From: Alphaproteobacteria bacterium UBA830
GTDB taxonomy: Bacteria; Pseudomonadota; Alphaproteobacteria; MPNO01; UBA830
DNA length: 47,678 nt
Assembly: GCA_905181725.1 (NCBI GenBank)
Contig: CAJIYX010000060.1
Span: 1-47,678 of the forward strand
Direction of reading: 5' to 3'
Shown: positions 8,593 through 16,404 of the stretch, piece by piece
Numbering within the stretch: position 1 is the first letter of the stretch
Layout of the letters: each line of letters starts with the position of its first letter
Program-made: the position numbers and the translations under genes
Notes under the pieces: model-generated
What the model was told of the DNA's origin: nothing
What the model saw: only the letters and a program-made list of their open reading frames with translations
Databases searched by the model: none

Positions 8593-10037
8593 CTATTTTT
8601 CCTTTTCCTTGCTGGTCCAGGCCGTGCGGTCGATATCGAGATCCGGGAACTTGTCCGGATCGAACACCGGTCGGACAACGCCTGCCTTCAGCTGATCGCG
8701 GAAGTCGTTGAGCAGTCGTTGAGCAGTCGTTTGGCGATCGGGAACAGCATTATCAGCGCGAGCAGATTGACGACCGCGAGGACACCCATCATCGGGTCGG
8801 AGAAGAAGAACACCGTCGTCGCACCGGGTGCGACCGCGCCGAGGAAGACGATGGCGGTGATTCCGATACGAATTATATGGATAGCCGCCGGGCTTTTGGT
8901 CATTACCGCCATAGCGTTCTCACCCAGATAGTGGTTGTAGATGATGGAACTGAACGCAAAGAGAAGGATGGCGGCTGTCAGGAAGTACTGTACCCATTCG
9001 CCAAGATGAGACACCAGCGATTGCTGGGTGAGGGCAACACCGTCGATCCCCTCTGCGCCTGCAACGTAGACATCACTGAGAAGGATGATGAAGGCGGTGC
9101 AGCTGCAGATGATGATGGTGTCGATAAAGACCGAGAAGGACTAGGTGATGCCCTGGCTTACCGGATGACGGACATCTGAGGTCGCGGCCACGTTCAGTGC
9201 GGAGCCGAGGCCTGCTTCATTCGAAAACAGCCCGCGTCTCAGACCCTGAGAGATGGCGGCACCCATCCCGCCGCTGACGGCTTCTTCGATACCGACGGCG
9301 TTGGCGACGATTGTCATGAAGACGCGCGGCACAACACCGGTGTTCATAACGATGACGACAAGGGCCAGCCTAATGTAACCGATGGCCATAATCGGCACGA
9401 TGATATCCGTGGTTTTCACGATCCGGTGGATGCCGCCATAAACGATAATAGCCGTACCGGCAGCAAGAACAATCGCGGTGATAAGCCGGTCAATGCCCAT
9501 ACTATCCTGGGCCGCACCGGCAACCGTGTCCCCTTGGAATGCCGGAAATCCGATGCCGAAGGCGGCGATCAGGCAAATGGCATAGAGGATAGCGAGCCAT
9601 TTATAATTTGCACCGGGTCCGTTGATGATAGTTCGCGCAGGGCCGCCGCGAAACGAGCCGTCGGCCTCACGTTCCTTAAACAATTGGGCCAGTCAGCATT
9701 CGATCAGGCTGGTTGCCATTCCGACAATCGTAATTGCCCACATCCAGAATACAGCGCCGGGGCCACCAAGCGTGATCGCGACCGCGACGCCGGCGATGTT
9801 ACCGCCACCAACGCGGCCACCGACCGAAAGCAGAAGCGCTTCACGCGCCGTGATGGTTTTGGGGTCACCCGACTGGTTACTGTTCGAGAGAACCCGAAAC
9901 ATGCGGATGAAATATTTGAACTGAACGCAACCACTGACAATTGTGAAGAAAACACCGAGCACCACAAGGAAGGGAACAAGCGCCCACCCCCACGTGAGAT
10001 AGCCGATGACGCCAAAGAACGATTCAAGAAGTTCCAT
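8593..10037 (-). pseudogene. AGCS-family sodium:alanine/glycine symporter, decayed
   Basis: One minus-strand frame from ATG at 10037 encodes an AGCS symporter, with the signatures SVGGRVGGGNIAGVAVAI, GGPGAVFWMW, GSFRGGPA and GLFSNEAGLGSALNVAATS and many hydrophobic helices. It is interrupted by TGA at 9693-9695 (after IEC) and TAG at 9141-9143 (after SQGIT, where family members usually carry a Gln). Near the 3' end an 11-bp tandem duplication at 8704-8725 shifts the frame and ends the protein at 8688. Deleting one repeat copy restores the expected tail, including DPDKFPDLDIDRTAWTSKEK, to TAG at 8593. The corrected length is 477 residues, normal for the family. Three independent lesions argue for a real pseudogene rather than sequencing error. 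Confidence 0.88.
8704..8730. repeat. 11-bp tandem duplication (2.5 copies)
   Basis: The unit GTCGTTGAGCA occurs at 8704-8714 and 8715-8725, followed by a partial third copy GTCGT (8726-8730). It lies inside the AGCS pseudogene. Removing one unit restores the conserved C-terminal reading frame, so it is most likely a recent replication-slippage event. Confidence 0.85.
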
Positions 10038-10191
10038 TTGTCATATCCCATCCGTTATTTTTTATGTCAGACGAAATAGCCCATGCACGGGATTTCGGAA
10101 TTCAAGGTTTTTTGACGAATCGGTAAAACGCGCGCTCTATTATTTGTCTTCTGCGTAATTGATGATCGGCGCAGCAAAGCGGCTTAACAAC

Positions 10192-12531
10192 CTACCCTGC
10201 GTTCAGAGCCTTCCAGACTTTCGGCGGGGTCGCCGGAATGCCCAGCTCCCTGCCGCCATTGCCGTCCAGCGCATCCATGATCGCATTGTAGATCACCGGA
10301 TACGCCCCGCCATTGCCGGCCTCGCCACAACCTTTGACGCCGAGCGGGTTGGTTTTGCACGGCACGGCATGGGTGGTGAAGTCGATATGGGCGATGTCCT
10401 CGGCGCGCGGTAGTTGGTAGTCGAGATAGGTTCCCGTCATCAACTGGCCCTCCGCATCGTAGATTGTGTCTTCGTGTAGCACCTGGCCGATGCCCTGCGC
10501 GATACCGCCATGGACCTGACCTTCGACGATCAGCGGATTTATGACCACACCAAAATCGTCGACCACCGTGTAACGGTGGATGACGATGTGGCCCGTATCC
10601 GGGTCGATCTCGACCTCCGCGACGTGGCAGCCATTGGGGAAGCTGATCGGCGCCGTCTTGTGATTGACCTTATGCGACAACGAGTCCGGCAGATCGTCAG
10701 CACCGCCGAGATCACGGGCCTTCTCGGCCAGCGTCATAATACCGACGCTTTTATCGGTGCCGGCAACGGTGAACTGGCCGCCGACGAATTCGATATCCTC
10801 GATGGCCGCTTCGAGCACCTGACCGGCGAGTTTCTTGCCGTTCTCGATGATGGTTTCGGCGCATTCGACGATGGCGCCACTGGCGGCAATCATCGAGCGC
10901 GAGCCACCTGAACCGCCAGCACCGTCGCTCATCTCGTCCGAATCCCACTGCACCAGATTGATTGCCTCGAACGGAATGCCGAGCTGGGCCGACAGGACCT
11001 GGGCAAAAGGCGTCGCATGGCCCATGCCGAAATCCTTGTTGCCAGTGACGAGCGTGACCGAACCGTCTTCTTCGAACCGGATGTCCGCAAGTTCGGTGCC
11101 GGGACCCGCCGTGGTTTCAAGATACGGTGCGATGCCGATGCCGCGTTTCATGCCCGCGGCTTCGGATGCCTGTTCGCGTGCGGCATATCCGGCGTAGTCG
11201 GCGCGCTGCAAGCACATATCCATGATGGTTTCGAACTCGCCGGAATCATATGTCAGGCCGACCGGCGTTTCATGCGGGAACATATCGGGGCTGATCATGT
11301 TGCGGCGGCGGATCTCAACACGGTCGATGCCCATTTCTTCGGCGGCCTTGTCGATCAGGCGCTCGAGGAAGAACTTGGATTCGGGCCGTCCGGCGCCACG
11401 ATACGGCCCGGTCGGCACGGTGTTGGTGAACACGCATTTGGCGTTATAGGAAATCGCCGGCGTTTTATAGAGGCTGATGATGTTGCGGCTGGTGACCATG
11501 GTCGCGGGCCAGGGGCCCATTCCTGTCAGATAGGCACCCATGTCGCCGACGCCGTCGACGCGGAGTGCCAGAAAATTGCCGTCCGCATCGAGCGCCAGTC
11601 CAAGCTCGAACGTCATCGCACGCCCGTGATGATCCGACAGGAAGCTTTCCGATCGGTCAGCGGTCCATTTGACCGCGCGGCCGAGTTTCTTTGCCGCATG
11701 CATCACGACGATGGCCTCGTTGAACGCGGAGCCTTTCATGCCGAATGAGCCGCCGACTTCCTTGGAAATAATACGCACCTTGTCAGGCGTCGTTCCCAGC
11801 ATGTTGGCGGTCCCGTTGCGATAGCCGGACACGCCCTGTGTGCCGACATGCAGCGTGAAGCGCTCGGTCGCGGCATCGTATTCTCCGACGGTGGCGCGGG
11901 GTTCCATCGCACTGACGACGATCTTGGTATTGGTCAGTTCAACCTTTGTCGTATGCGCGGCTTCGGCGAATGCTTTTGCCACCGCGTCGTCATCGCCCCA
12001 CTGGTAATCGAGGCAGGTGTTGTTGGGCGCGTCATCCCAGACGGACGGCGCGCCGTCCTTTACCGCTTCGACCGGATCGGCGACGGCGGGCAGGGATTCT
12101 ATATCGAACTCGATCATCTCCATCGCGTCGCGGGCCTGTGCTATGGTCTCTGCGATCACGACCGCGACCGGGTCGCCGACATGTTTGACCTGACCGATTG
12201 CTAAGGAAGGGCGCGGCGGTACGACCGCGGCAGAGCCATCCCGGCTTTTGACCCCGATGGGGCAGGGGATGTCTTTGATGCCGTCGGCGCGGAGGTCTTC
12301 GCCGGTATACACGGCAATTACGCCGGGCGCGGCAAACGCTGCCGCAACGTCGACGGATATGATGTTGCCGTGCGCAATGGGCGACCGCAGGAATACGGCA
12401 TAGGCCTGTCCGTCGGCATTATAATCGTCGGAATATTCCCCTTGGCCGGTCAGCAGTTTGGGGTCTTCAGTGCGCAGAACGGGCTGGCCAATGCCAAATT
12501 TCAGTGTGTCGAGAACGGCGTCGTCAGGCAT
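10192..12531 (-). CDS. Orphan Mo-hydroxylase large subunit (CoxL/XdhA-like)
   Basis: This is a 779-residue molybdopterin-binding large subunit of the xanthine dehydrogenase family without a 2Fe-2S domain. The N terminus has the family opening GQPVLRTEDPKLLTGQGEYSDD. Cofactor-site motifs are GGSFGMKG, PYRGAGRPES and, near the C terminus, GVKGCGEAGNGG, with the catalytic Glu in the GxGE context. Small and FAD subunits are not adjacent; they could be borrowed from the complete enzyme at 141-3727 or encoded elsewhere. It is transcribed divergently from the second AA_synth gene, with two copies of the operator found before the first operon. A second hydroxylation step, or an alternative specificity subunit of the same enzyme, fits the context. 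Its sequence is clearly different from the large-subunit half of 980-3727. Confidence 0.9.
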   Translation of the reverse strand: MPDDAVLDTLKFGIGQPVLRTEDPKLLTGQGEYSDDYNADGQAYAVFLRSPIAHGNIISVDVAAAFAAPGVIAVYTGEDLRADGIKDIPCPIGVKSRDGSAAVVPPRPSLAIGQVKHVGDPVAVVIAETIAQARDAMEMIEFDIESLPAVADPVEAVKDGAPSVWDDAPNNTCLDYQWGDDDAVAKAFAEAAHTTKVELTNTKIVVSAMEPRATVGEYDAATERFTLHVGTQGVSGYRNGTANMLGTTPDKVRIISKEVGGSFGMKGSAFNEAIVVMHAAKKLGRAVKWTADRSESFLSDHHGRAMTFELGLALDADGNFLALRVDGVGDMGAYLTGMGPWPATMVTSRNIISLYKTPAISYNAKCVFTNTVPTGPYRGAGRPESKFFLERLIDKAAEEMGIDRVEIRRRNMISPDMFPHETPVGLTYDSGEFETIMDMCLQRADYAGYAAREQASEAAGMKRGIGIAPYLETTAGPGTELADIRFEEDGSVTLVTGNKDFGMGHATPFAQVLSAQLGIPFEAINLVQWDSDEMSDGAGGSGGSRSMIAASGAIVECAETIIENGKKLAGQVLEAAIEDIEFVGGQFTVAGTDKSVGIMTLAEKARDLGGADDLPDSLSHKVNHKTAPISFPNGCHVAEVEIDPDTGHIVIHRYTVVDDFGVVINPLIVEGQVHGGIAQGIGQVLHEDTIYDAEGQLMTGTYLDYQLPRAEDIAHIDFTTHAVPCKTNPLGVKGCGEAGNGGAYPVIYNAIMDALDGNGGRELGIPATPPKVWKALNAG

Positions 12532-12632
12532 ATTGGGAAGCTCTCTGATGGAGTTGTGTGACGGTAATGTAGCAGAGCGCTATATGCGTGCAATCCCGCC
12601 TTTCGGTGCAACAGCGTTGCGTTTGCGCAGAC

Positions 12633-12661
12633 TTGACAACCTGGCGGGCGCGGACGAACAT
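12633..12661 (+). promoter_or_regulatory. Possible promoter for the second AA_synth gene
   Basis: A perfect -35 box TTGACA at 12633-12638 is followed after 17 bp by the weak -10 candidate GAACAT at 12656-12661. It lies about 80 bp before ATG 12739, and operator copy 2 begins at its -10 end. The weak -10 leaves other start sites possible. Confidence 0.3.
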
Positions 12662-12703
12662 TGTATGTACACATACGAATAATAATTATGTACACAAACG
12701 AAT
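12660..12703. promoter_or_regulatory. Two operator copies spaced 22 bp in a divergent promoter
   Basis: Two copies of the motif TWYGTACACAWACRAWTAAT have GTACACA cores at 12668 and 12690, exactly 22 bp apart, about two helical turns. The third copy is at 94-113 before the Mo-hydroxylase operon. The pair lies between the divergent genes 10192-12531 and 12739-13323, so one DNA-bound regulator could control both directions. The GTNNAC core resembles GntR-type sites; the regulator gene is not in the window. Confidence 0.6.
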
Positions 12704-12713
12704 AATCACACAA
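12685..12713 (-). promoter_or_regulatory. Minus-strand promoter of the orphan Mo-hydroxylase subunit
   Basis: Read on the minus strand, TTGTGT (12708-12713) and CATAAT (12685-12690) are separated by exactly 17 bp. The -10 differs from consensus at one position. Operator copy 3 fills the spacer. The start codon is about 155 bp downstream, leaving a long leader in which I see no further structure. Confidence 0.45.
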
Positions 12714-12738
12714 TTTATCGCCTAGCCGGGAGCGCACC

Positions 12739-13323
12739 ATGCCAGCCAATATCCGCAAAACATCCGTGATCGTCGAAGAGACCCGCCAGGATATAGGCCG
12801 CGCGGTAAATCCGCCGACACGCAAGGCCGCAGCCCTCGCTGTCATCGAAAACCCGTTCGCGGGACGCTATGAAGAAGACCTGACGGAATTGATGGATATC
12901 GGCGCGGAGCTCGGCGAATTGCTGGGCCGTATGTGCGTCGAGGCGCTCGGCATCAAACCCGAAGAAGCCGAAGGTTACGGTAAGGCTGCCATCATCGGTG
13001 AAAACGGTGAATGGGAGCACGCAGCCGCGATCCTGCACCCGAAGCTCGGCGCGCCGCTGCGCAAGGAAGTCGGGAAGGGGGCCGCCCTTGTGCCGTCCGT
13101 CAAGAAACTCGGTGGCCCCGGCACGGCGATCGATATCCCGCTCGGCCACAAGGATGCAGCCTACGTGCGCAGCCATTTCGACGGCATGGAAGTTCGCCTC
13201 GCGGACGCGCCGCGTGCCAACGAAATTCTCGTTGCGATCTCGGTGACCGATTCAGGCCGCCCGTTTCCGCGGGTCGGCGGTCTGACGACCGATGAGATGA
13301 TCGGCGAAAACGGGTTGAAATAG
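12739..13323 (+). CDS. AA_synth (PF06684/DUF1185) family protein, copy 2
   Basis: At 194 residues it is a paralogue of the protein at 7850-8479. Shared segments include NPFAGRYEEDLTELM, YGKAAIIGENGEWEHAA, VKKLGGPGTAIDIPLGHKDAAY (split as VKKLGGPGTAIDIP and GHKDAAY) and YVRSHFDGM. The C terminus (VTDSGRPFPRVGGLTTDEMIGENGLK) looks closer to the usual family form than that of copy 1. A GGGAGCG ribosome site precedes the ATG. The gene stands alone behind the operator-bearing divergent promoter, so it should be co-regulated with the orphan Mo-hydroxylase subunit. The molecular function of the family is unknown to me; a role tied to N-heterocycle breakdown is inferred from the neighbours. Confidence 0.88.
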   Translation: MPANIRKTSVIVEETRQDIGRAVNPPTRKAAALAVIENPFAGRYEEDLTELMDIGAELGELLGRMCVEALGIKPEEAEGYGKAAIIGENGEWEHAAAILHPKLGAPLRKEVGKGAALVPSVKKLGGPGTAIDIPLGHKDAAYVRSHFDGMEVRLADAPRANEILVAISVTDSGRPFPRVGGLTTDEMIGENGLK

Positions 13324-13417
13324 CTCGGTTTGTCATTTGGGCCGCCGGATTAGGTTAGAGGCAGGTCCCTGCCGGGATCCGGAATTCGAGACCCTTAAAA
13401 CACGCAGATAACGCGTG

Positions 13418-13447
13418 GCCCCGGGACAAGCCTGCGGTGACAATCCT
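13418..13447. repeat. Degenerate palindromic intergenic repeat
   Basis: The stretch CCCCGGGACAAGCC followed by TGCGGTGACAATCC resembles one arm of the GTCATCCCGG-type intergenic repeats common in alphaproteobacteria, also seen at 24948-25030. The rest of this spacer (13324-13473) shows no coding signal. Confidence 0.35.
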
Positions 13448-13473
13448 TATTTGTTCTTCGGATAAGCCGGTCG

Positions 13474-13505
13474 TTTGAACGACTTCCGGAATCCAGTCGT
13501 TCAAA
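13474..13505 (-). terminator. Hairpin overlapping the enamidase stop codon
   Basis: A perfect 11-bp inverted repeat (TTTGAACGACT at 13474-13484, AGTCGTTCAAA at 13495-13505) encloses a 10-nt loop. It includes the stop codon of the minus-strand amidohydrolase (13501-13503). No U-run follows on either strand, so it may be an RNA 3'-end stabiliser rather than a classical terminator. An imperfect copy of ACTTCCGGAATCC continues into the coding end. Confidence 0.4.
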
Positions 13506-14691
13506 GAACTTCCGGAATACGGTCCGCCGGCGGCGTGTTGCGACTGCGGCCCGATGAGACCTTGCCGTCGATGACGACCATGCCGACGCCCGGGATATCT
13601 CCCATTTCCACGCTTTCGAGCAGGTCTTTGCCCGCTGTGTGCTGTGCGCGGTCTAGGAAGACGAAATCAGCAGCGCGGCCCACTTCGATCAGGCCGCAAT
13701 CCAGCTCACGCGTCCGTGCCGTGTTGCCGGTCGCGAAGCAGAATGCGGTTTCGGCCGCCACGTCGCCAAGTGATGACAGCATCGACACCATACGCAGGAT
13801 GCCGAGGGGCTGGACGCCGGAACCTGCCGGGCCGTCCGTGCCGAGGATTACGCGTTCGACCTGATCCAGCTCGGACGCGGTGCGCAACGCAAACAGGGCC
13901 GCTTTTTCATTGCCGTTATGAACAATCTCGATACCAGCGCCGCACTGCTCGCAGAGGCAGCGGATCTGGTCGAGGGGCAGGGCGGTGTGACCACCATTGA
14001 TATGACCGATGATGTCGGCGCCGGCTTCAAGCACGACGTCCTTGTCGATCAGGCCTGAGCCTGGAATCGACGGCCCACCGGTATGGATCGTCGACTGGAT
14101 GCCGTATTTACGTGCCCAGTCGACCATCTGTTTTGCTTCCTGACCGGCTTTGACGCCGCCGAGGCCGATCTCGCCCAGCAGTTTGACGCCTGCTTCGCTC
14201 ATCTCCTTGAAGTCTTCTTCGACCATGCCTTTTTCGAGAATCGGCGCGCCTGCGTGCATTTTGACGCCACCGATCGGAAAGGCCGAGAAGCAGCGCTGTG
14301 CGGTGATGGCCAGAGCCACCACGCCCTTCGGGTCCTTCGGACGGCCGGGCAGGTGGACTTCACCGGCGGAGATCATGGTGGTGACACCGCCATGCATCGA
14401 GGAATCGATCCAGTTAGTCTGGTTCTGACGCGGTGTCCAGTCGCCGAAGACCGGATGAACATGACTGTCGATCAGCCCGGGGCACAAGGCTGTGCCATGG
14501 GCATCGATGGTGACATCCGCCTGATCGGTATCGAGGTCTTTCTCTTTGCCGAATGCGGTAATCTTGCCGTCGACCGCAACCAGCGTGTCGGCATCGAGCA
14601 CCGGGTTTTCGAGCGCACCGGACAGCATCAGTCCGATGTTCTTGATAACAGTCTTGCCCTTCGGCGCCTCGGGGGCGGGGGGTCCAGCCAT
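13501..14691 (-). CDS. Enamidase-like amidohydrolase
   Basis: This 396-residue metallo-amidohydrolase closely resembles, from memory, Eubacterium barkeri enamidase, which opens 1,4,5,6-tetrahydro-6-oxonicotinate to 2-formylglutarate and ammonia. Shared segments are the N-terminal VIKNIGLMLSGALENPVLDA, metal ligands DSHVHP (His77, His79), HGGVTTMISAG, LPGRPKD, the Glu in LLGEIGLGGVKAG, HTGGPSIPGS, GHINGGHTAL, the Asp of LGTDGPAGSG, and the C-terminal SRNTPPA. All metal-binding positions appear intact and no signal peptide is seen. It is the last gene of a minus-strand operon after an SDR and an isochorismatase-like hydrolase. Together with the reductase at 3724 it supplies the reduction and ring-opening steps of a nicotinate-type pathway. 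A related cyclic enamide is the main alternative substrate. Confidence 0.75.
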   Translation of the reverse strand: MAGPPAPEAPKGKTVIKNIGLMLSGALENPVLDADTLVAVDGKITAFGKEKDLDTDQADVTIDAHGTALCPGLIDSHVHPVFGDWTPRQNQTNWIDSSMHGGVTTMISAGEVHLPGRPKDPKGVVALAITAQRCFSAFPIGGVKMHAGAPILEKGMVEEDFKEMSEAGVKLLGEIGLGGVKAGQEAKQMVDWARKYGIQSTIHTGGPSIPGSGLIDKDVVLEAGADIIGHINGGHTALPLDQIRCLCEQCGAGIEIVHNGNEKAALFALRTASELDQVERVILGTDGPAGSGVQPLGILRMVSMLSSLGDVAAETAFCFATGNTARTRELDCGLIEVGRAADFVFLDRAQHTAGKDLLESVEMGDIPGVGMVVIDGKVSSGRSRNTPPADRIPEVL

Positions 14692-14727
14692 GGGGTCGTT
14701 CCTTATGGTAACCGGTTAGAAATGTTC

Positions 14728-15438
14728 TTATTCGGCAGCGGTCGAGTTACGCCGGTCCGACGCTTCGAGCCGGGCGCAAAGTTCGTCCGTGTTCTGGACG
14801 TCGCCGAAATGCGAATAGAAAGCGACAAGAGAGTTTGCATGTTCCTCGTCCGACGACGTTGCACAGCCATCCGATACCATCAAAGCACGGTAGTTCAGCA
14901 TCATCGCGTCCCGCGCGGTGGATTCGCAGCACACATTGGTGGCCACGCCGCAGACAAGAATATTTTCGATCCCGTTGTCTTTCAGGATCAGCTCGATATC
15001 GGACGATCCCTGAATGAACGCGCTGTAGCGCCGCTTGATGACGCGGAAATCGCCATCCTGAACCTCGAGGTCCGCCCATAACTCGAACGGCCATTCGCCG
15101 CGTGTCATCGATTCGACGCGAAGATCTGCTTTCTCGGGCAGGTACCGTTCATGCGCGGTCTTCCATGATTCTTTTGTATCGGCCGGCGCAAGGTTTTGGA
15201 TCCAGATGACAATGCCGCCGGTACGCCGCACGGTGTCGGCGATGCGGTTCACGTTGCCAACAACGGTCTGCCCGACGGGACAGCCAGCCTGCTGGCTTTC
15301 ATCCATGAAATAGTTCTGCATATCGACAACCACGAGTGCCGTCTTTTCGGTCTCGAAGGTTTCCTGTGAATGTTCCCGGCCCATTCGGGCGGTCATTGCG
15401 TCGACATATTTCTGTGGCATTTTAAACTGATGCGGCAT
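14728..15438 (-). CDS. Isochorismatase-family cysteine hydrolase
   Basis: This 236-residue protein has the catalytic triad pattern of the family: Asp39 in TALVVVDMQNYF, the Lys in VIKRRYSAF, and the nucleophilic Cys in CGVATNVCCESTARDA. The preceding CGVAT shows the usual cis-peptide region. Members hydrolyse amides or ureido groups (nicotinamidase, maleamate amidohydrolase, N-carbamoylsarcosine amidase, biuret hydrolase) or vinyl ethers. An AGGAGA ribosome site precedes the ATG at 15438. It lies between an SDR and the enamidase-like gene, so hydrolysis of an open-chain amide from ring cleavage is the likeliest role. The exact substrate cannot be assigned. Confidence 0.88.
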   Translation of the reverse strand: MPHQFKMPQKYVDAMTARMGREHSQETFETEKTALVVVDMQNYFMDESQQAGCPVGQTVVGNVNRIADTVRRTGGIVIWIQNLAPADTKESWKTAHERYLPEKADLRVESMTRGEWPFELWADLEVQDGDFRVIKRRYSAFIQGSSDIELILKDNGIENILVCGVATNVCCESTARDAMMLNYRALMVSDGCATSSDEEHANSLVAFYSHFGDVQNTDELCARLEASDRRNSTAAE

Positions 15439-15493
15439 GTTCCGTCTCCTGTTTCTCTCTGTTGGCTATCCGGATGATACGCAATCGTCCGGT

Positions 15494-16228
15494 CTAGTTA
15501 AAGTTCGACCCGCCATTGGCGTGGATGACCTCGCCGGTGATGAAACTCGCCTTGTCGGAGATCAGGAAAATTCCGGCATTAGCAATTTCTTCCGGCTCTC
15601 CAAATCGGCCCATCGGAAAACGCATCGTCATGGAGGCGCGCAGCTCGTCGGTCATGCCGCCAACCATGGCAGTCTCGGCAAGGCCCGGGCTGACGGCGTT
15701 GCAGCGAACCCTCGGCGCCAGCGCGCGGGCGAGGGAGCGGTTCAACGCAATGATGGCGCCTTTGGATGACACATAGGCCGGCCCGCCCTGACCGTTGCCG
15801 CCCGTCACACCGAAAAGAACCGATGTCGATGTCGTCAACACGATGGAGCCGCCGTCATGGGCCATCATGTGTTTGGCGGCTGCCTGGGAAATCAGGAACG
15901 ACCCGGTGACGTTGACCGACATGATGAAGTTGCATTCTTCGGCGTCCAGTTCGTCCCAGCGTTTGGATGAATGCGCCGCACCCCAGTGCATGAGCGCATC
16001 GAGCCCGCCGAATTTATCAATGGTCTGTGAGACAGCCAATGCGCAGTCTTCGGTTTTGGAAACATCGCCGCCGAAAAATGCGAGCTCGTCGCATTCGGGA
16101 AGCTCAGCGCGCATCCGGTCTTCCTGCGGGTCAAACGCCAGGACACGACATCCGTCCTCTAGAAGAAGCTTCGTACAGGCAAGCCCAATACCGCTCGCAG
16201 CGCCGGTAACGAGGACGGTTTGTCCCAT
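15494..16228 (-). CDS. Short-chain dehydrogenase/reductase (SDR), copy 1
   Basis: This is a 244-residue classical SDR with the nucleotide-binding motif TGAASGIG near the N terminus, the Ser in TTSTS, and the catalytic YxxxK in PAYVSSKGA. The usual NNAG motif is replaced by HWGAA. It shares with the SDR at 19835-20584 an unusual stretch (GGNGQGGPAY here, GENGRGGPAY there) and the AAHS sequence after the altered NNAG motif, so the two are paralogues of one subfamily. GGGAGA precedes ATG 16228. It heads the operon with the isochorismatase-like and enamidase-like genes, so it probably oxidises or reduces a ring-opening product such as an aldehyde or alcohol. Direction and substrate are unknown. 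Confidence 0.88.
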   Translation of the reverse strand: MGQTVLVTGAASGIGLACTKLLLEDGCRVLAFDPQEDRMRAELPECDELAFFGGDVSKTEDCALAVSQTIDKFGGLDALMHWGAAHSSKRWDELDAEECNFIMSVNVTGSFLISQAAAKHMMAHDGGSIVLTTSTSVLFGVTGGNGQGGPAYVSSKGAIIALNRSLARALAPRVRCNAVSPGLAETAMVGGMTDELRASMTMRFPMGRFGEPEEIANAGIFLISDKASFITGEVIHANGGSNFN

Positions 16229-16404
16229 CGAAAATCTCCCATTTGATTAGAGTCCTAATGATGTGTAATTTAATGCAACATTTGAGGCAAAAAATCTTTT
16301 CCATCAGGATTAAATCAATAGGCCTCAAGACACGCTTCGTATAGAGGGCGGTCTAACAGGGTAACACAAGTCCGGCCATCGATCGGGCGGACAAGGGAGC
16401 GGAG

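Noticed and set aside
8688..10037. Three separate small membrane proteins
   Set aside because: All three frames are the same minus-strand register of one AGCS symporter interrupted by stops, so one pseudogene explains them.
9426..10079. 217-codon plus-strand frame over the symporter pseudogene
   Set aside because: It is antisense to AGCS helices and rich in charged residues as expected for a complement frame.
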